Below are positions 8,001-18,100 of a stretch of DNA of 64,000 nucleotides, in pieces. Source of the stretch: a virus; IMG/VR virus record IMGVR_UViG_3300026097_000015, positions 1-64,000 of that record; one strand, 5' to 3'. Each line of letters begins with the position of its first letter. Position 1 is the first letter of the stretch. Under the pieces are notes generated by a model. The model was not told the origin of the DNA and made no database searches. It saw only the letters and a list, made by a program, of their open reading frames with translations. The translations under genes were made by a program, and so were the position numbers.

Positions 8001-11000
8001 GATTTAAGAACGGTATATTTAGTGTGCCAGGTCCGATGGGGGCGGGGGACGTTGTCCCTTCAATGCTTTCTCCAGGAGAAGCAGTAATTCCCGCAGATAA
8101 GGCTAAGAAATATCGTGGCTTCATAAAGGCAATGATTTCTGACAATATCCCTGGATTTGAAGGAGGTATCGCAGACTTTGCCTCTGTTGACGGTAATTCC
8201 TCAGTCATGCCTTCTGGAAGAGCCATTCAGTCTACCAACCCAAGACAAGCATCTCAGTTATCCTCAGTAATTAATAAGCTATTAGAAGGTTTTAAGATGC
8301 TGGGATTCTCCGTTGAGCAGGCAGAACAAGAAATTCTTGAAATGGCTACTGCAGCAGAAAAAAACGGAAAAGTAACTGCCAAGAATTTTGAAGCACAGTC
8401 CAAAGGTTCAGGAGCAGATATTGCCTCCAACAATACGATAGCAGCTAGACGAAATGCTGGCAGGACTCCTTACGTAAAGGGTAATGAAGGGGCCGCTTCC
8501 CTTCACATGGGTGCACCGCAAGAGCTTACAGATATTGATAGACAAGAGCTTATAAAAGATCTTGAGTCCAAGGGGTATGGGGATGACGCAGCAACTAGAA
8601 AACTTAGAAGCAATCCAAGAGCTAAAGTAACAAGTGATGCAACTGTAATTGCTCCTGCAATTATGAATAAGTCTGGCAAGGTGACTGGAAAAGAAGCATC
8701 TAACATCATTTCCAGTGCCCCAGGAATGGCCACAGCAGACATAGCCGCAGCTAGTGGACTTGATTCAAGCGACGAAGTGCTTAGGCAAGCAGAGCAAAAC
8801 ATGCAAATGTATCTTTCAGAAATGGGAGATGAAATATTAACAGATACTCAGGTTTCAGATGCTCTTCGTAGAGCAATCGTAGACGCAGCAGATAGCGTGA
8901 AGGGCGAGTCTGGCAAAAAAGTTAAACAACAGCTTGATAATAAACGAATTATTGTCGGGGGAAGAGGAACAACTAAAGATAAGTTAGCAAGGGTTGGTCT
9001 TCCTCAGGGATACAATTTTACTACATCAAGCGGAAAGAACGTTACTGGCCCTGAACAGGGAGCGGGTACATACCTTAGTAGAAACACAAAGACAAGATTC
9101 CACGAGCAGGCAGAAGGCCTAACTGTTCAAACTGCTAAGAATAAACCTTCGATGGCAATGCGTTCAGCCGCAAAGCCTACCAGAAGAGCTAGCAGTCCAG
9201 CTAAAGACGCAAGCGGTGATGCAAAAGAATATTCAAATACTTTTAATAATGATGTAGAAAACAAGAGTAAAGATCCATACCAGCTTGCTAGAGACAATCG
9301 TAATAGCCCCCACCCTCAAGCAAAGAAGGATGGAGCAGATGACGCAAGAGCCTATAACAATTCTTATAGAAGAGCTTCGGGGTCTGCAGGAGGACCCCCT
9401 CCAGTGCCAAAGCCTCGAAGGGCAACCGCTCCAGCAGGACCAGTAAGCCCTAATGGAGTTCCTATAGCTCCAGGATATACTAGCCCTGTCGTACAACCAG
9501 CTAATGCTGCGACAGCAGCAGATAAATCTGGAAAAGGCTTTTTCTCTAAGTTTGGTGAAAAGGCTCGTGATGCTGGCAGCTCATTGGGTCGTAAAGCCAT
9601 AAGCACCCTAGAGAATAGCAGCGTTGGAAGAAAAATTGGTAGTCAGATGGCTGCGGCAGCAGGAAATACTCTGACAGACAGTCAAGGCAATATAATCTAT
9701 GACGCAAACACTGGAGAACAGTTTGATACTCAAGGTAACGTCGTAGCAACAGGGGGCACACCGCCTGCTCCAGGACAAAGCGGAGAAGTTTCTCAAGACG
9801 TAGCTATTGGGCCAGATGGAAACCCAATGGTAGACAAAAAAGGAAGACCGCTTTCCCAGAAAGATGCTACCAAACAGGCTCGCAAACTGGCTAGCAGGCA
9901 AAAGAGAGGCATGGTAGCAGGACGTCTGGGCGGAGCAATGGGATCAGCTTCAATGATGCTGGGAATGTCCTCAATGATGCCAGGAATGGGGGACAACCCT
10001 GTAATGAAAGCAATTCAAGGATTTATGCCTGCTCTCTTTGGGCTGTCAGCAGTTATACCCCTTCTGGCAGCCATGCCCTTACCAATTACAGCAGTTATCG
10101 CAGCTCTTGGAGCCCTAGCGTTTGGTCTTTACAAGTATAATGCAGATCTTAAAGAGTCAAGGGAAGCTGGCGTAGAATTAGGCAATGCACTTACAATAAC
10201 TTCCGATAAGCTAATCGAAATGTCTAAGGCAACTGGTACTGTTAGTGCCACTGAGGCAAGAAAAAGAGCACAAGAAGACCAGGTAAGCGGAACCTCTGCT
10301 AGCCAGAGACAGTTCGGAATGAACTTCATGGAATCAGATGCTGGTAAGTCTATACTCTCTGAGATAGAGACTATCGCTACCAGTGGTCTGGGTCTCGAAG
10401 AAGCATCAGAGTCTATAGGCAGACAACTTTCTATGGCAGTTTATCAAGGAATCCTGTCTCCAGAAGAAGCAAATAGCGTTATCGCTGCACTCGGTGCAGA
10501 AATGGATGATTATCAATTTTCTGCAGACATACAGGGGCAACTGATATCTCTGATTGGCCCCAACGGAAAAGACATAACTGAAGAGCCTTTGGATGTTGCT
10601 TTGGCAATTCAGGAATCTGGGGCCGATCAAGTAGAAAGCTTCGCCTCCATGGTAGAAACCAGGCTTTCTCAAGACTTTGATCTATTTGATAGTTTGATTG
10701 ACGATGCGGACGTGTCTAAAAAGTTTGAAGAGCTTTCTCCTGAAGTTCAGGCAGAAGTAAAGTTTAGAGCAGATCTAGAGCAGCAATACGGAGATGGCGG
10801 CTTCGGCAGAATATTTGCGGGTTTCCAAGGATTCTTGATGGACAATGCCATTTTTGGCGGAGATTTACTAAGGTCCAGTGAGGGTGTTTACACACAGGCT
10901 AAAAAGTTTGTAGAAGAAGCATCTGTACTGACTGATCCAGTTAAATTACAGTCTGCGGCTGTCCAGGTAGGAATAGGTCAGGTCTCTGAAAATCAGCAAG

Positions 11001-14000
11001 TATTGGATGCCCTACAAGCTCAGTTTGCTCAAAAAGAAAAAGCTCTAGAGGCTGACATTGATGCAGAAGAAAATGCAGAAAAAAGAAAGTCTTTAGAGGC
11101 AGAGCTTACTGATCTTCAAGCAGAAAGAAAATCTGCGGTAAGTGAGCTAAATAGTGCGAATGCAAGCACTTTGGGTCAAATAGTTGAAATGAGAGATCTT
11201 TACAAAGATACTGATGCTTTTGCAAAAGCAATCTCGACATCCGTTCTTGCTGGTTTCGAGGATGATGACCCGCTAAAAATTCTTGCGGAAGAAACCGTAA
11301 AACAGCTGGAAAACCTAGAAGACTCTGACTTTAAGACTAATATACAGCTAGGCTTTGCAAGCGGAGAGCTGAGTATGTCAAATGTTCAGTCTTTGTTAAA
11401 TGCAATTGAAACCGATCCTTCAGTAAGGATGGACTTTGCAGTCATCGTAAACGATCAGGGATTCGCCGAAGCATCTCAGCTAATGACTTTGTTGGGGATG
11501 GCAGGCTTAGAAGGAGAGGAGCTAACTGCGGCAATTAGAATATTTTCTTTCTTTGATGACCCTGAAGAGTTTAGTAAAAATATTGCAGCATTAACCGAGT
11601 TAGCACAGCTAGAAACTGAGTATGGCGTAAAGATTGATTTAGAAGACGAAAACTTTGAGAAAAAGCTCAAGGCTGGAACAGATGCCATAGATGCTTTAGA
11701 AGATAAGCCAGATGTCATTAAAAAAACAGATCTAGAAATTATGAATCTGCCCATGTTCGAGGGACTTCTCGCTAACTGGGAATCAATGCTAGGCAGTAGC
11801 GATACAGTTACAAAAACAGCTATCCTAGAGTATATTCTAATGTCTAAAGGAATTGATAACGACCTGATAGAAAGATACCGACAAGAGGTTCTGGGAGGGG
11901 TCCCCTTCGCCATGGTTGGCCTAACGGACCAGCAGGCTATGGACAGAGCTACCGCATTTTATCAAAAGCAAGGAAATAAAACTGAATATGAGGAAGATGA
12001 TCCAGAGGACGATGGGCTAGGAGACGATACTGGGCCAGTAGCCTCTGCTTTAGATTCTATTGTTTCTAAGCTTCGTGACGTAAGAGACGAAACGATTAAA
12101 GCTACTAAAGGCTGGACCTCGTCCATAGAGCAACTACAAAAATTGTTTGGCGGAAACAAGACTATTAGAATTTTTGACGGATTACAGCAATCACTCCGCA
12201 GCCTTGGAGCTGGAGAAAACCTAATTGAACTAATTGTTGGGATGGACCCAGACGAGTTTGAAAGACGTAAGGATCAACTATTTACCATCAAAGGCGGACA
12301 AATAGTCGGTCTTAAAGATGCAGCTATCAGCATCGGAGATGCCTTAAACTCCATAAAGGTAGGAGAGTTCCAGAACTCTCAGGAACAAATTATAGCAGAT
12401 ACCGCTAATCAAGAAATTGCACTGCAAAAGCTCACAGACGCAGGACTATCTCTTTCAGAGGCATATGAGATTGTCGCAGACAAAGCCCTTGCCGCAGCCC
12501 TGGCCACTGGGCAGATAACTGGAGAAGAGTTTGATGAGCTTATAGAAAAAATTGACGCAGCTTCAGAGGCAGCTGAAAGATTCGATGCAATTAAAAAGGT
12601 CTCATTAGATATTGAGTCAAGAAACGAAGAGATTAGAATACAAAGTTTTATATCTGGAGAATTTGATCCTTCTGTGGCGGAAGATGCTTTGCAGATTGCT
12701 GCTATCATAAGTGATGAGGGCCTAAAGGGTATGATAGCTGCAGGGGAGCAGGGTGCAGAAATTTTTGCTGAAAGACTGCAACAAATAACCACTTCCAAAT
12801 CTTTCCTAGAAAAAGTTTTCTCTCAAGGGTTCAGCAATGCTATGGAGGCATTTAATGTAAAAGAGCAGCAAGTAAGGCTGACCGTTGCCGCTGAGCTAGA
12901 GGCAGGAACTTTTGCTAACTCTATATATGCCGAGGCAGAAGACCTAGAGTCAGTTTTTGGGGTAGATCAGCTATCGGACTTGCTTGGAATTTCAAAAGAC
13001 ACTGTTCTAGACGCCTTGTCTTTGGTAGATCCAGAAGCTATCGTAAAGGCTTCTCAAGCCCAGATAGAAGCGATAAATTTTGCAATAGATGATCTTGATG
13101 CAGAGCTTCAGCTAATACAAGAAGAAGAAGAAAAGATTAATGAGGAATACGATAAAAGAGTAGAAGCTCTAGAGAAAGTATCTGAAATTAACGATAGGAT
13201 TAAAAGGTCTCAAGAGTCCCAGTTAGGAATTGCCAGTGCCCTATCTCGTGGGGACATTGCCGCCGCTGCCAAAGCGGCACAAGAGGCAAGGGCAGAGGAA
13301 GCTAAGGCAAGGATTGAACAAGAAAAGAGTGCTCTAGAGAAAAAGAGAGAGGCAGAGCTAAGCGAGCTAAGAACTAAGGATGGCCTAACTCGTGAGCAAA
13401 TTGAAACAAGAATAAAAGATCTTAAAAGGGAAATATTTAACATTGAAGAGGACACTCTAGAGCCTGCACGACTTGCCCTTAGCCTTTCTGAAATGCTGCT
13501 AGATAAAGAAATACAGAGCCTTACAGTTTTGGGTAAAACTAAAGAGGCCTGGACTGCAATTAAAAATGAGGTAGACCTTGCAAAGATAGCTAGCGATGAG
13601 TTCGTTGCCTCAATGATGGCAGCTCTGGGAAGCTATCAAGATTTGATTCGTGCATACAACGGAGAGACACAGCCAACACCTTCCAGAGGTTCAGGCTCAG
13701 CTCCCGTGGCAGAAGAAGAGGAAGAAACTAAAAGGATAAATTCTTCTTACACAGTCGTAGCTGAGGCACAGCGGGCTGGAAACTCTAATGCTGAGGTCTT
13801 GGACAGAGATACTGCTGCTGCCGCCGCCTACGAAGCTGTTCACGGATCAGGAGTATCTGGTGGCGATACAACAATTAAGGCTTCAAGCACCTTAGAATTT
13901 GCGGATAAGGTTCAGGCCAAAGTTCTAGAAAACAGAAATGCAGTCAGAAGTGGAACTCTTTCGGATTCTCAAAGATCGAAACTAATGAATGAAAACATAG

Positions 14001-14440
14001 ATCTAATGCAAAGCTCAGGTTTAAAGTTTGCAGTGGGAGGAATAGTCCCTAGATTTGGCATGGGCGGAAAGGTTTCATACAAGGCTGGAGGCGGCGTATT
14101 GCCTTCACAGGCCTCGGGAGCGGGCAGAGTGGGATATTTCCCTATGGGTGGTATGATACCTTACAAGGCCAGCGGAGGGCTGTTCCAGAGCATAAACACA
14201 GACACTGTCCCCGCAATGCTAACCCCTGGAGAGTTTGTAGTAAGAAGGTATGCTGTTGACAAATATGGTGTAGATAAGCTAAAATCTATCAATAATGGAA
14301 CATACAGCGGTGAATCAGTGTATAATTATAATCTAAGCGTTAATGTCAAGTCTGATGCCAATCCAGACGACATAGCTAGAACAGTTATGACTAAGATTAA
14401 GCAGGTAGACTCACAAAGGATGAGGGGCAATAGGTTTTAA
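5006..14440 (+). CDS. Tail tape measure protein
   Basis: 3144 residues. It sets tail length and is released during DNA entry. Residues ~185-450 contain the TP901-type core (WAGRQLMVGFTIPLGIMG onward). Hydrophobic segments lie at ~542-574 and ~1673-1711. Charged coiled coil runs at ~2680-2825 (QEEEEKINEEYDKRVEALEK). Two related VPGP-x(2)-GAGD-x-VP-x(2)-LSPGE modules lie at ~684-735 and ~999-1054, with a third, DTVPAMLTPGEFVVRRYAVD, near ~3067-3093. Low-complexity Ser/Ala/Pro/Gly-rich stretches occur at ~1400-1600. RBS AGAGGTG precedes the ATG. It is one of the longest tape measures I would expect; several antisense frames inside it are shadows. Confidence 0.95.
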   Translation: MADIQSNININVDTTNATAAIRNLQAQISAFHQQMQKSGSAANAATSANMQRNLINSVNATKKFSASMATVSTQTESFTNSLEKNKLSMGQYFRYAGASTRSFGRLFKSEFNTISQVAESRVRTLQTQYVKMGRDASGAMKALKVRPLSLDMQNLSTQTMVAAQKQQIFNQLLRQGSTNLLNFGKNTQWAGRQLMVGFTIPLGIMGMTAVKEFQKIEEQVIKLKRVYGDMFTTNAETDRAVEQVRMLAEEFTKYGIAVESTIGLAASVAQMGNVGADMVNQVTEATKLAVLGGMEQEKALDTTISLTNAFGIATEDLTDKINFLNAAENQTILAIDDFTEAVPKAGAVVAQLGGSVEDLAFFLTAMREGGVNASQAANALKSSLARLVNPTEKAQEDLRALGIDVLSIVEGNVGDLKGTIMDLGVALDELQPLQRSRALEELFGKFQFARMSTLFNNIAREGSQAQEILKLTGNTAAELQILADRELSRVEESPATKLQKQVEKLQAALAPIGAEFIKLVTPIVEFFTNLLKKFNEMDDGAKSFVTGLITVLGLIAPVAIMTFGLVANGIANLMKAFNAYRSFLQILSGSNRSVVTSTQYMTQEQLEAASVATNLGQAHQHLAQQFTVEASALEKLRAVYQAATLEMQRYNAASAVVPARAVRPPIARATGSRRASSPGGPLGFNKGTLNVPGPRGAGDIVPAVLSPGEAVIPARQSQKYSGFIEDIMNDQVPGMMFGGFASMFGMRGMLGRSRVATRMSSDAFRGSLRSGDLNYKSGFATGTGADFTDRMGRPMREHQLMRRQAEKKLYGTPLGSNDPSMRPTYGSVATTPLQRILNLIFGGRKGRQFNQVTNPMASNLDQYGDISLIGKRGMNQRASTFVGDTLLKYSKNPAWLKGTSPMKGATSSQLGTAGFDSFSKPFGTNRTADGGTSVNSAPSYIEAQTMGGFNYREIDKIVTRDPALRKQLKAELGAAGLGGVRVGGPGFVSNLLTKLGVPGFKNGIFSVPGPMGAGDVVPSMLSPGEAVIPADKAKKYRGFIKAMISDNIPGFEGGIADFASVDGNSSVMPSGRAIQSTNPRQASQLSSVINKLLEGFKMLGFSVEQAEQEILEMATAAEKNGKVTAKNFEAQSKGSGADIASNNTIAARRNAGRTPYVKGNEGAASLHMGAPQELTDIDRQELIKDLESKGYGDDAATRKLRSNPRAKVTSDATVIAPAIMNKSGKVTGKEASNIISSAPGMATADIAAASGLDSSDEVLRQAEQNMQMYLSEMGDEILTDTQVSDALRRAIVDAADSVKGESGKKVKQQLDNKRIIVGGRGTTKDKLARVGLPQGYNFTTSSGKNVTGPEQGAGTYLSRNTKTRFHEQAEGLTVQTAKNKPSMAMRSAAKPTRRASSPAKDASGDAKEYSNTFNNDVENKSKDPYQLARDNRNSPHPQAKKDGADDARAYNNSYRRASGSAGGPPPVPKPRRATAPAGPVSPNGVPIAPGYTSPVVQPANAATAADKSGKGFFSKFGEKARDAGSSLGRKAISTLENSSVGRKIGSQMAAAAGNTLTDSQGNIIYDANTGEQFDTQGNVVATGGTPPAPGQSGEVSQDVAIGPDGNPMVDKKGRPLSQKDATKQARKLASRQKRGMVAGRLGGAMGSASMMLGMSSMMPGMGDNPVMKAIQGFMPALFGLSAVIPLLAAMPLPITAVIAALGALAFGLYKYNADLKESREAGVELGNALTITSDKLIEMSKATGTVSATEARKRAQEDQVSGTSASQRQFGMNFMESDAGKSILSEIETIATSGLGLEEASESIGRQLSMAVYQGILSPEEANSVIAALGAEMDDYQFSADIQGQLISLIGPNGKDITEEPLDVALAIQESGADQVESFASMVETRLSQDFDLFDSLIDDADVSKKFEELSPEVQAEVKFRADLEQQYGDGGFGRIFAGFQGFLMDNAIFGGDLLRSSEGVYTQAKKFVEEASVLTDPVKLQSAAVQVGIGQVSENQQVLDALQAQFAQKEKALEADIDAEENAEKRKSLEAELTDLQAERKSAVSELNSANASTLGQIVEMRDLYKDTDAFAKAISTSVLAGFEDDDPLKILAEETVKQLENLEDSDFKTNIQLGFASGELSMSNVQSLLNAIETDPSVRMDFAVIVNDQGFAEASQLMTLLGMAGLEGEELTAAIRIFSFFDDPEEFSKNIAALTELAQLETEYGVKIDLEDENFEKKLKAGTDAIDALEDKPDVIKKTDLEIMNLPMFEGLLANWESMLGSSDTVTKTAILEYILMSKGIDNDLIERYRQEVLGGVPFAMVGLTDQQAMDRATAFYQKQGNKTEYEEDDPEDDGLGDDTGPVASALDSIVSKLRDVRDETIKATKGWTSSIEQLQKLFGGNKTIRIFDGLQQSLRSLGAGENLIELIVGMDPDEFERRKDQLFTIKGGQIVGLKDAAISIGDALNSIKVGEFQNSQEQIIADTANQEIALQKLTDAGLSLSEAYEIVADKALAAALATGQITGEEFDELIEKIDAASEAAERFDAIKKVSLDIESRNEEIRIQSFISGEFDPSVAEDALQIAAIISDEGLKGMIAAGEQGAEIFAERLQQITTSKSFLEKVFSQGFSNAMEAFNVKEQQVRLTVAAELEAGTFANSIYAEAEDLESVFGVDQLSDLLGISKDTVLDALSLVDPEAIVKASQAQIEAINFAIDDLDAELQLIQEEEEKINEEYDKRVEALEKVSEINDRIKRSQESQLGIASALSRGDIAAAAKAAQEARAEEAKARIEQEKSALEKKREAELSELRTKDGLTREQIETRIKDLKREIFNIEEDTLEPARLALSLSEMLLDKEIQSLTVLGKTKEAWTAIKNEVDLAKIASDEFVASMMAALGSYQDLIRAYNGETQPTPSRGSGSAPVAEEEEETKRINSSYTVVAEAQRAGNSNAEVLDRDTAAAAAYEAVHGSGVSGGDTTIKASSTLEFADKVQAKVLENRNAVRSGTLSDSQRSKLMNENIDLMQSSGLKFAVGGIVPRFGMGGKVSYKAGGGVLPSQASGAGRVGYFPMGGMIPYKASGGLFQSINTDTVPAMLTPGEFVVRRYAVDKYGVDKLKSINNGTYSGESVYNYNLSVNVKSDANPDDIARTVMTKIKQVDSQRMRGNRF

Positions 14441-15124
14441 ATGACAAACTCTACATACATTTCAGGTAGAAGAAAAAATGCAAGACCACAGGGGATGCTA
14501 TGGGCAGAAAATCCTGGGTATCTTGACAACGGGGTTTATGTGCCGAATGGATTTGAAGTAGGAACAGATCCTGCGGGAAAAGATGAGTCTCTCCTTAATC
14601 AATTCATAATACTATCTGATGACAATCGCTCTTCTATTGATTTTGCAACAGAAAGAATTGAAAAACGTGAACGTATGGTTAACGGAAGAATGAGGTCGTA
14701 TCACATTGCAGACAAAATGACTATTGCCCTTTCTTGGGACATGTTGCCATCAAGATCATTCTCCAATAACCCACTTTTTGATAGTAGTGGAAACCCGACT
14801 AGCTTGATTGATGACGTAAACGGTGCAACAGACATAGCCTATTCGGGTTCTCCAAAATACAAAGATCAGCAGTACACCTCTGATGGTGGTGCAGGAGGGG
14901 TAGAGATACTTGACTGGTATAATCAGCATCAGGGATCTTTTTGGGTATACCTAGCGTACGATAACTATGCTAATTTCGGAAAAGACGAAGCATCTTATCA
15001 AAATCTAGCCATCTATAATGAAGTTATTGAAATGTTTTTTTCTGACTTCTCCTACTCTGTACAAAGGAGAGGTGGCAGTAATTTCGACTTCTGGAATATA
15101 TCTGTTACCATGGAAGAGGTATAG
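14441..15124 (+). CDS. Distal tail / minor tail protein
   Basis: 227 residues, ATG abutting the tape-measure stop. The first gene after the tape measure is usually the distal tail (Dit-like) protein that forms the tail-tip hub. Beta-rich C-terminus (VIEMFFSDFSYSVQRRGGSN, then a WNISVTMEE end) fits the Dit N-domain fold. It overlaps the next start by one base (TAGTG). Confidence 0.65.
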   Translation: MTNSTYISGRRKNARPQGMLWAENPGYLDNGVYVPNGFEVGTDPAGKDESLLNQFIILSDDNRSSIDFATERIEKRERMVNGRMRSYHIADKMTIALSWDMLPSRSFSNNPLFDSSGNPTSLIDDVNGATDIAYSGSPKYKDQQYTSDGGAGGVEILDWYNQHQGSFWVYLAYDNYANFGKDEASYQNLAIYNEVIEMFFSDFSYSVQRRGGSNFDFWNISVTMEEV

Positions 15125-18100
15125 TGTTTCAAAATCAAGAGCTACAAAACCATCTAGAAGAATCTTCTGTTATAAAAACTAGATCAGCCGTTATTGCTGA
15201 ATGGAATCTAAATTCTTCTGATAATATTTTGCAGGTAGGAAACTATAGATATCGACCAACAGAATCTGAGTCGCTATACAATAGTTTGCCAAGCTCTTTT
15301 GACATAAATGATGCTGGTAACTTTTATACTAATGCTACCTACTCTGACGTATTGATTGACGGAGGCCTAGAGTCTGAAACAGAAACTCCAATAACTTTTT
15401 TATCAAGAAAAGAAAAAGAGAATATTCTCTATTCTCTAGAGGATTGCTTCAACAGAAATCGGCCCAGGTCTGGTATAAACAAGCTACGCTATTTTGAAGG
15501 AAAATTCACACATCATACTAATCTAGATATGGCCTCTAGGCCCAGGTATTACATGCCGCACAAAGATGATACTTTTAAGTACTGGACCTCCTATAGACAA
15601 GAGGACGGAGAAGAGCGTGGAATAGCCAATACACTGTTGAATGATCAACACTTCATAGATGACGCAGCTCCTTATGTTGTATACAAAGACCCTATCTTGG
15701 CAAATAGAATAGTTTTAAAAATGCAAACAAACGTAGGGACAGTTGATCTAGGTCCATTTGCAAGCAACGTGGGTCCAAAACAAGACCCACTTTTCGGAAC
15801 AAGTAACAAAACAACTCCCGTGACTTGGTCGGTACAAACATTAAAAAACAACAACTGGTCAAGCATTGCTAGCTTTAATTCTTCATCTACCCGCTCAGAC
15901 GGTACAGCTATCGTAAAAGAGGATGGATACCTAGAGCTTTTTTACGGACTAATAATACCAGAAAGATACCAAAGCTTTTACTTTCAAGACACGGTCTCTT
16001 CAGTTGCTATGCTGCCTAACTCTAACACGCAAGGGTATGCTTATTTGCTAACCAGTTCAGCATCAGACAAGGGGACATTCTACGTATGGCATAATGAACA
16101 GTACGAGACTTTTGTTCCTAGCTATGGATGGCAAGTGCTTGAAGACCAGACTAGTGATCAAATAGTCTACGTAACAGAGCTGGTCAACCCCCAGCCTTTC
16201 TTAGACGGTTCAACGGGTCAAAGCGTATATCGAGAAATTGATGAGATAGAGGGGATCAGGCTCGCTGTTCGAACAATGAACAAAGTAGACGCAACTTTCG
16301 ACCTGATAGAGATGTCTCCTAGAATTTCAGCAGATCTTTCTGGCAGGACGACAGCCTTTTCAGTGACTAAGCCCGCATCAGATTTGGGCATAAGCGGGCT
16401 ACCAGTAGGTCAGCTCCTAGCCTCGACAGGCTCTTTATCTATTTTTGATTATGACCAGGCATTTAATAAGAATAATTCAGAAAGCATAATTTCTAAATAC
16501 ATAACTCAAAACCTAAAAGTAAGTTTTTATGAGGCAATCATTAGTTCAAACGAAGAAGAGTATTACGTTCCAATAAAAACAATGTACGCCGAAGGCTTGC
16601 CAGAATACAATAATCGTGATAGGTCAGTAGAGATACAACTAAGAGATTTATTTTATTATTTTGAATCGTTGACAGCTCCACAAATTCTTGCACAAAATGC
16701 ATCCGTGTCTTACGCAACTTCTCTACTGCTAGACTCTATCGGATTTTCAAATTATGTATTTAAAAGATTGCCAGAAGAGGACGAGGATATTATCCCGTAT
16801 TTCTTTATTCCGCCTGACACAACTGTTGCAGAAATTTTGAGTCAAATAGCGGTGTCAACACAAACAGCCATGTTTTTTGACGAATACAACAATTTCGTAA
16901 TGATGAGCAAAAACTATATTATGCCTGCAGAGGGTTCCAGGCCTGTAGACATGGTTCTTAAAGGGTCTAAAGATTCAGAAGACACGGGCGTGGTAAAGAA
17001 CTCAGGCACAAAGACTAAGCTGTCAAATATTATAGATGTTTCCTCTCAAGACAATAAGCTATACAATGACGGACGGATTAACTACACTAGTAGATACCTA
17101 CAAAGATCTGTGGGAACAATAAAGCAAGCAAGCCTTATCGACAGAGAAAGACTTTGGATATATAAACCAGTTCTACTGTGGGAGGTCGCCCCAACAGAAA
17201 GGGTGAGGTCAGTTAATAACGAGGTTTCTAATCAATCTAGCTATGTCCTAGGTGCCATAGCCTTAAACTCAAATCTTTCAAAAGAGGTTCCAGTAGTTGT
17301 AAACAATCAGGTAATAAACAATGTAATAGATCTTGGTGAGGGCGTTTATTGGGTTACCAGGTACAGTGGATACTTCCATGCCAATGGCGAAGTAATTAGA
17401 TACGATGCGGTTGAGTACAATGTATCTGGAACTGGCAATGTGTGGATTAACAGTATTCAAGAGTACCAAAACTATTTTTCTAAGCTGCCTTTCAATGGCA
17501 AAATATATCCGACAGGATTAGTCAGGATATACTCAGAACCAAACTTTGAAACAATAAGCGGTGTCACTCAACTTAGAAACGGTCCAGTCGCAAAACACGG
17601 TAGGGGGCAGTTCGGAACAGAAATTGTTGATCATTTTGCGGGACTGAGTCCGTATTGGTACGACAACGACAACGTTAGAGGCTGTGATATGCAGTCGGAG
17701 TATCTATTCAATCTTTCAGGATTAGACGTAAACACTCTTAATCTAGAAACAACTGGATCGGCGGGGGTCTCCAACGAGCTTGCTAAAAAAACTACGAGAA
17801 ACAGTATTATAAAAAACTTTTTAAGTACATCCTATAAGTCAGAAAACTCAATAAATGATTTGTATTCTACTCAGACAGGGACTGTTCAGTCCTCTGCCTT
17901 AATTATGAATGGTCCATCGTTTTCAACAACAGATTCCCCAGTTGATTTTATTTCTTATGTATACAAACCTTTAAACAATAAATTTAGACATTTTGGAACC
18001 AGGATGAGGATAGTAGGAAAGATAGAAAACAACGAGGTGCGTGGTCAAACAGGTATCGGAAGTATTCCTTACTATGTTTCTGAAACTACAAATCCAAGTC

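Noticed and set aside
5101-13455. Many antisense open frames inside the tape-measure gene
   Set aside because: They are low-complexity mirrors of a long GC-biased coding strand, lack ribosome sites and have no recognisable domains.
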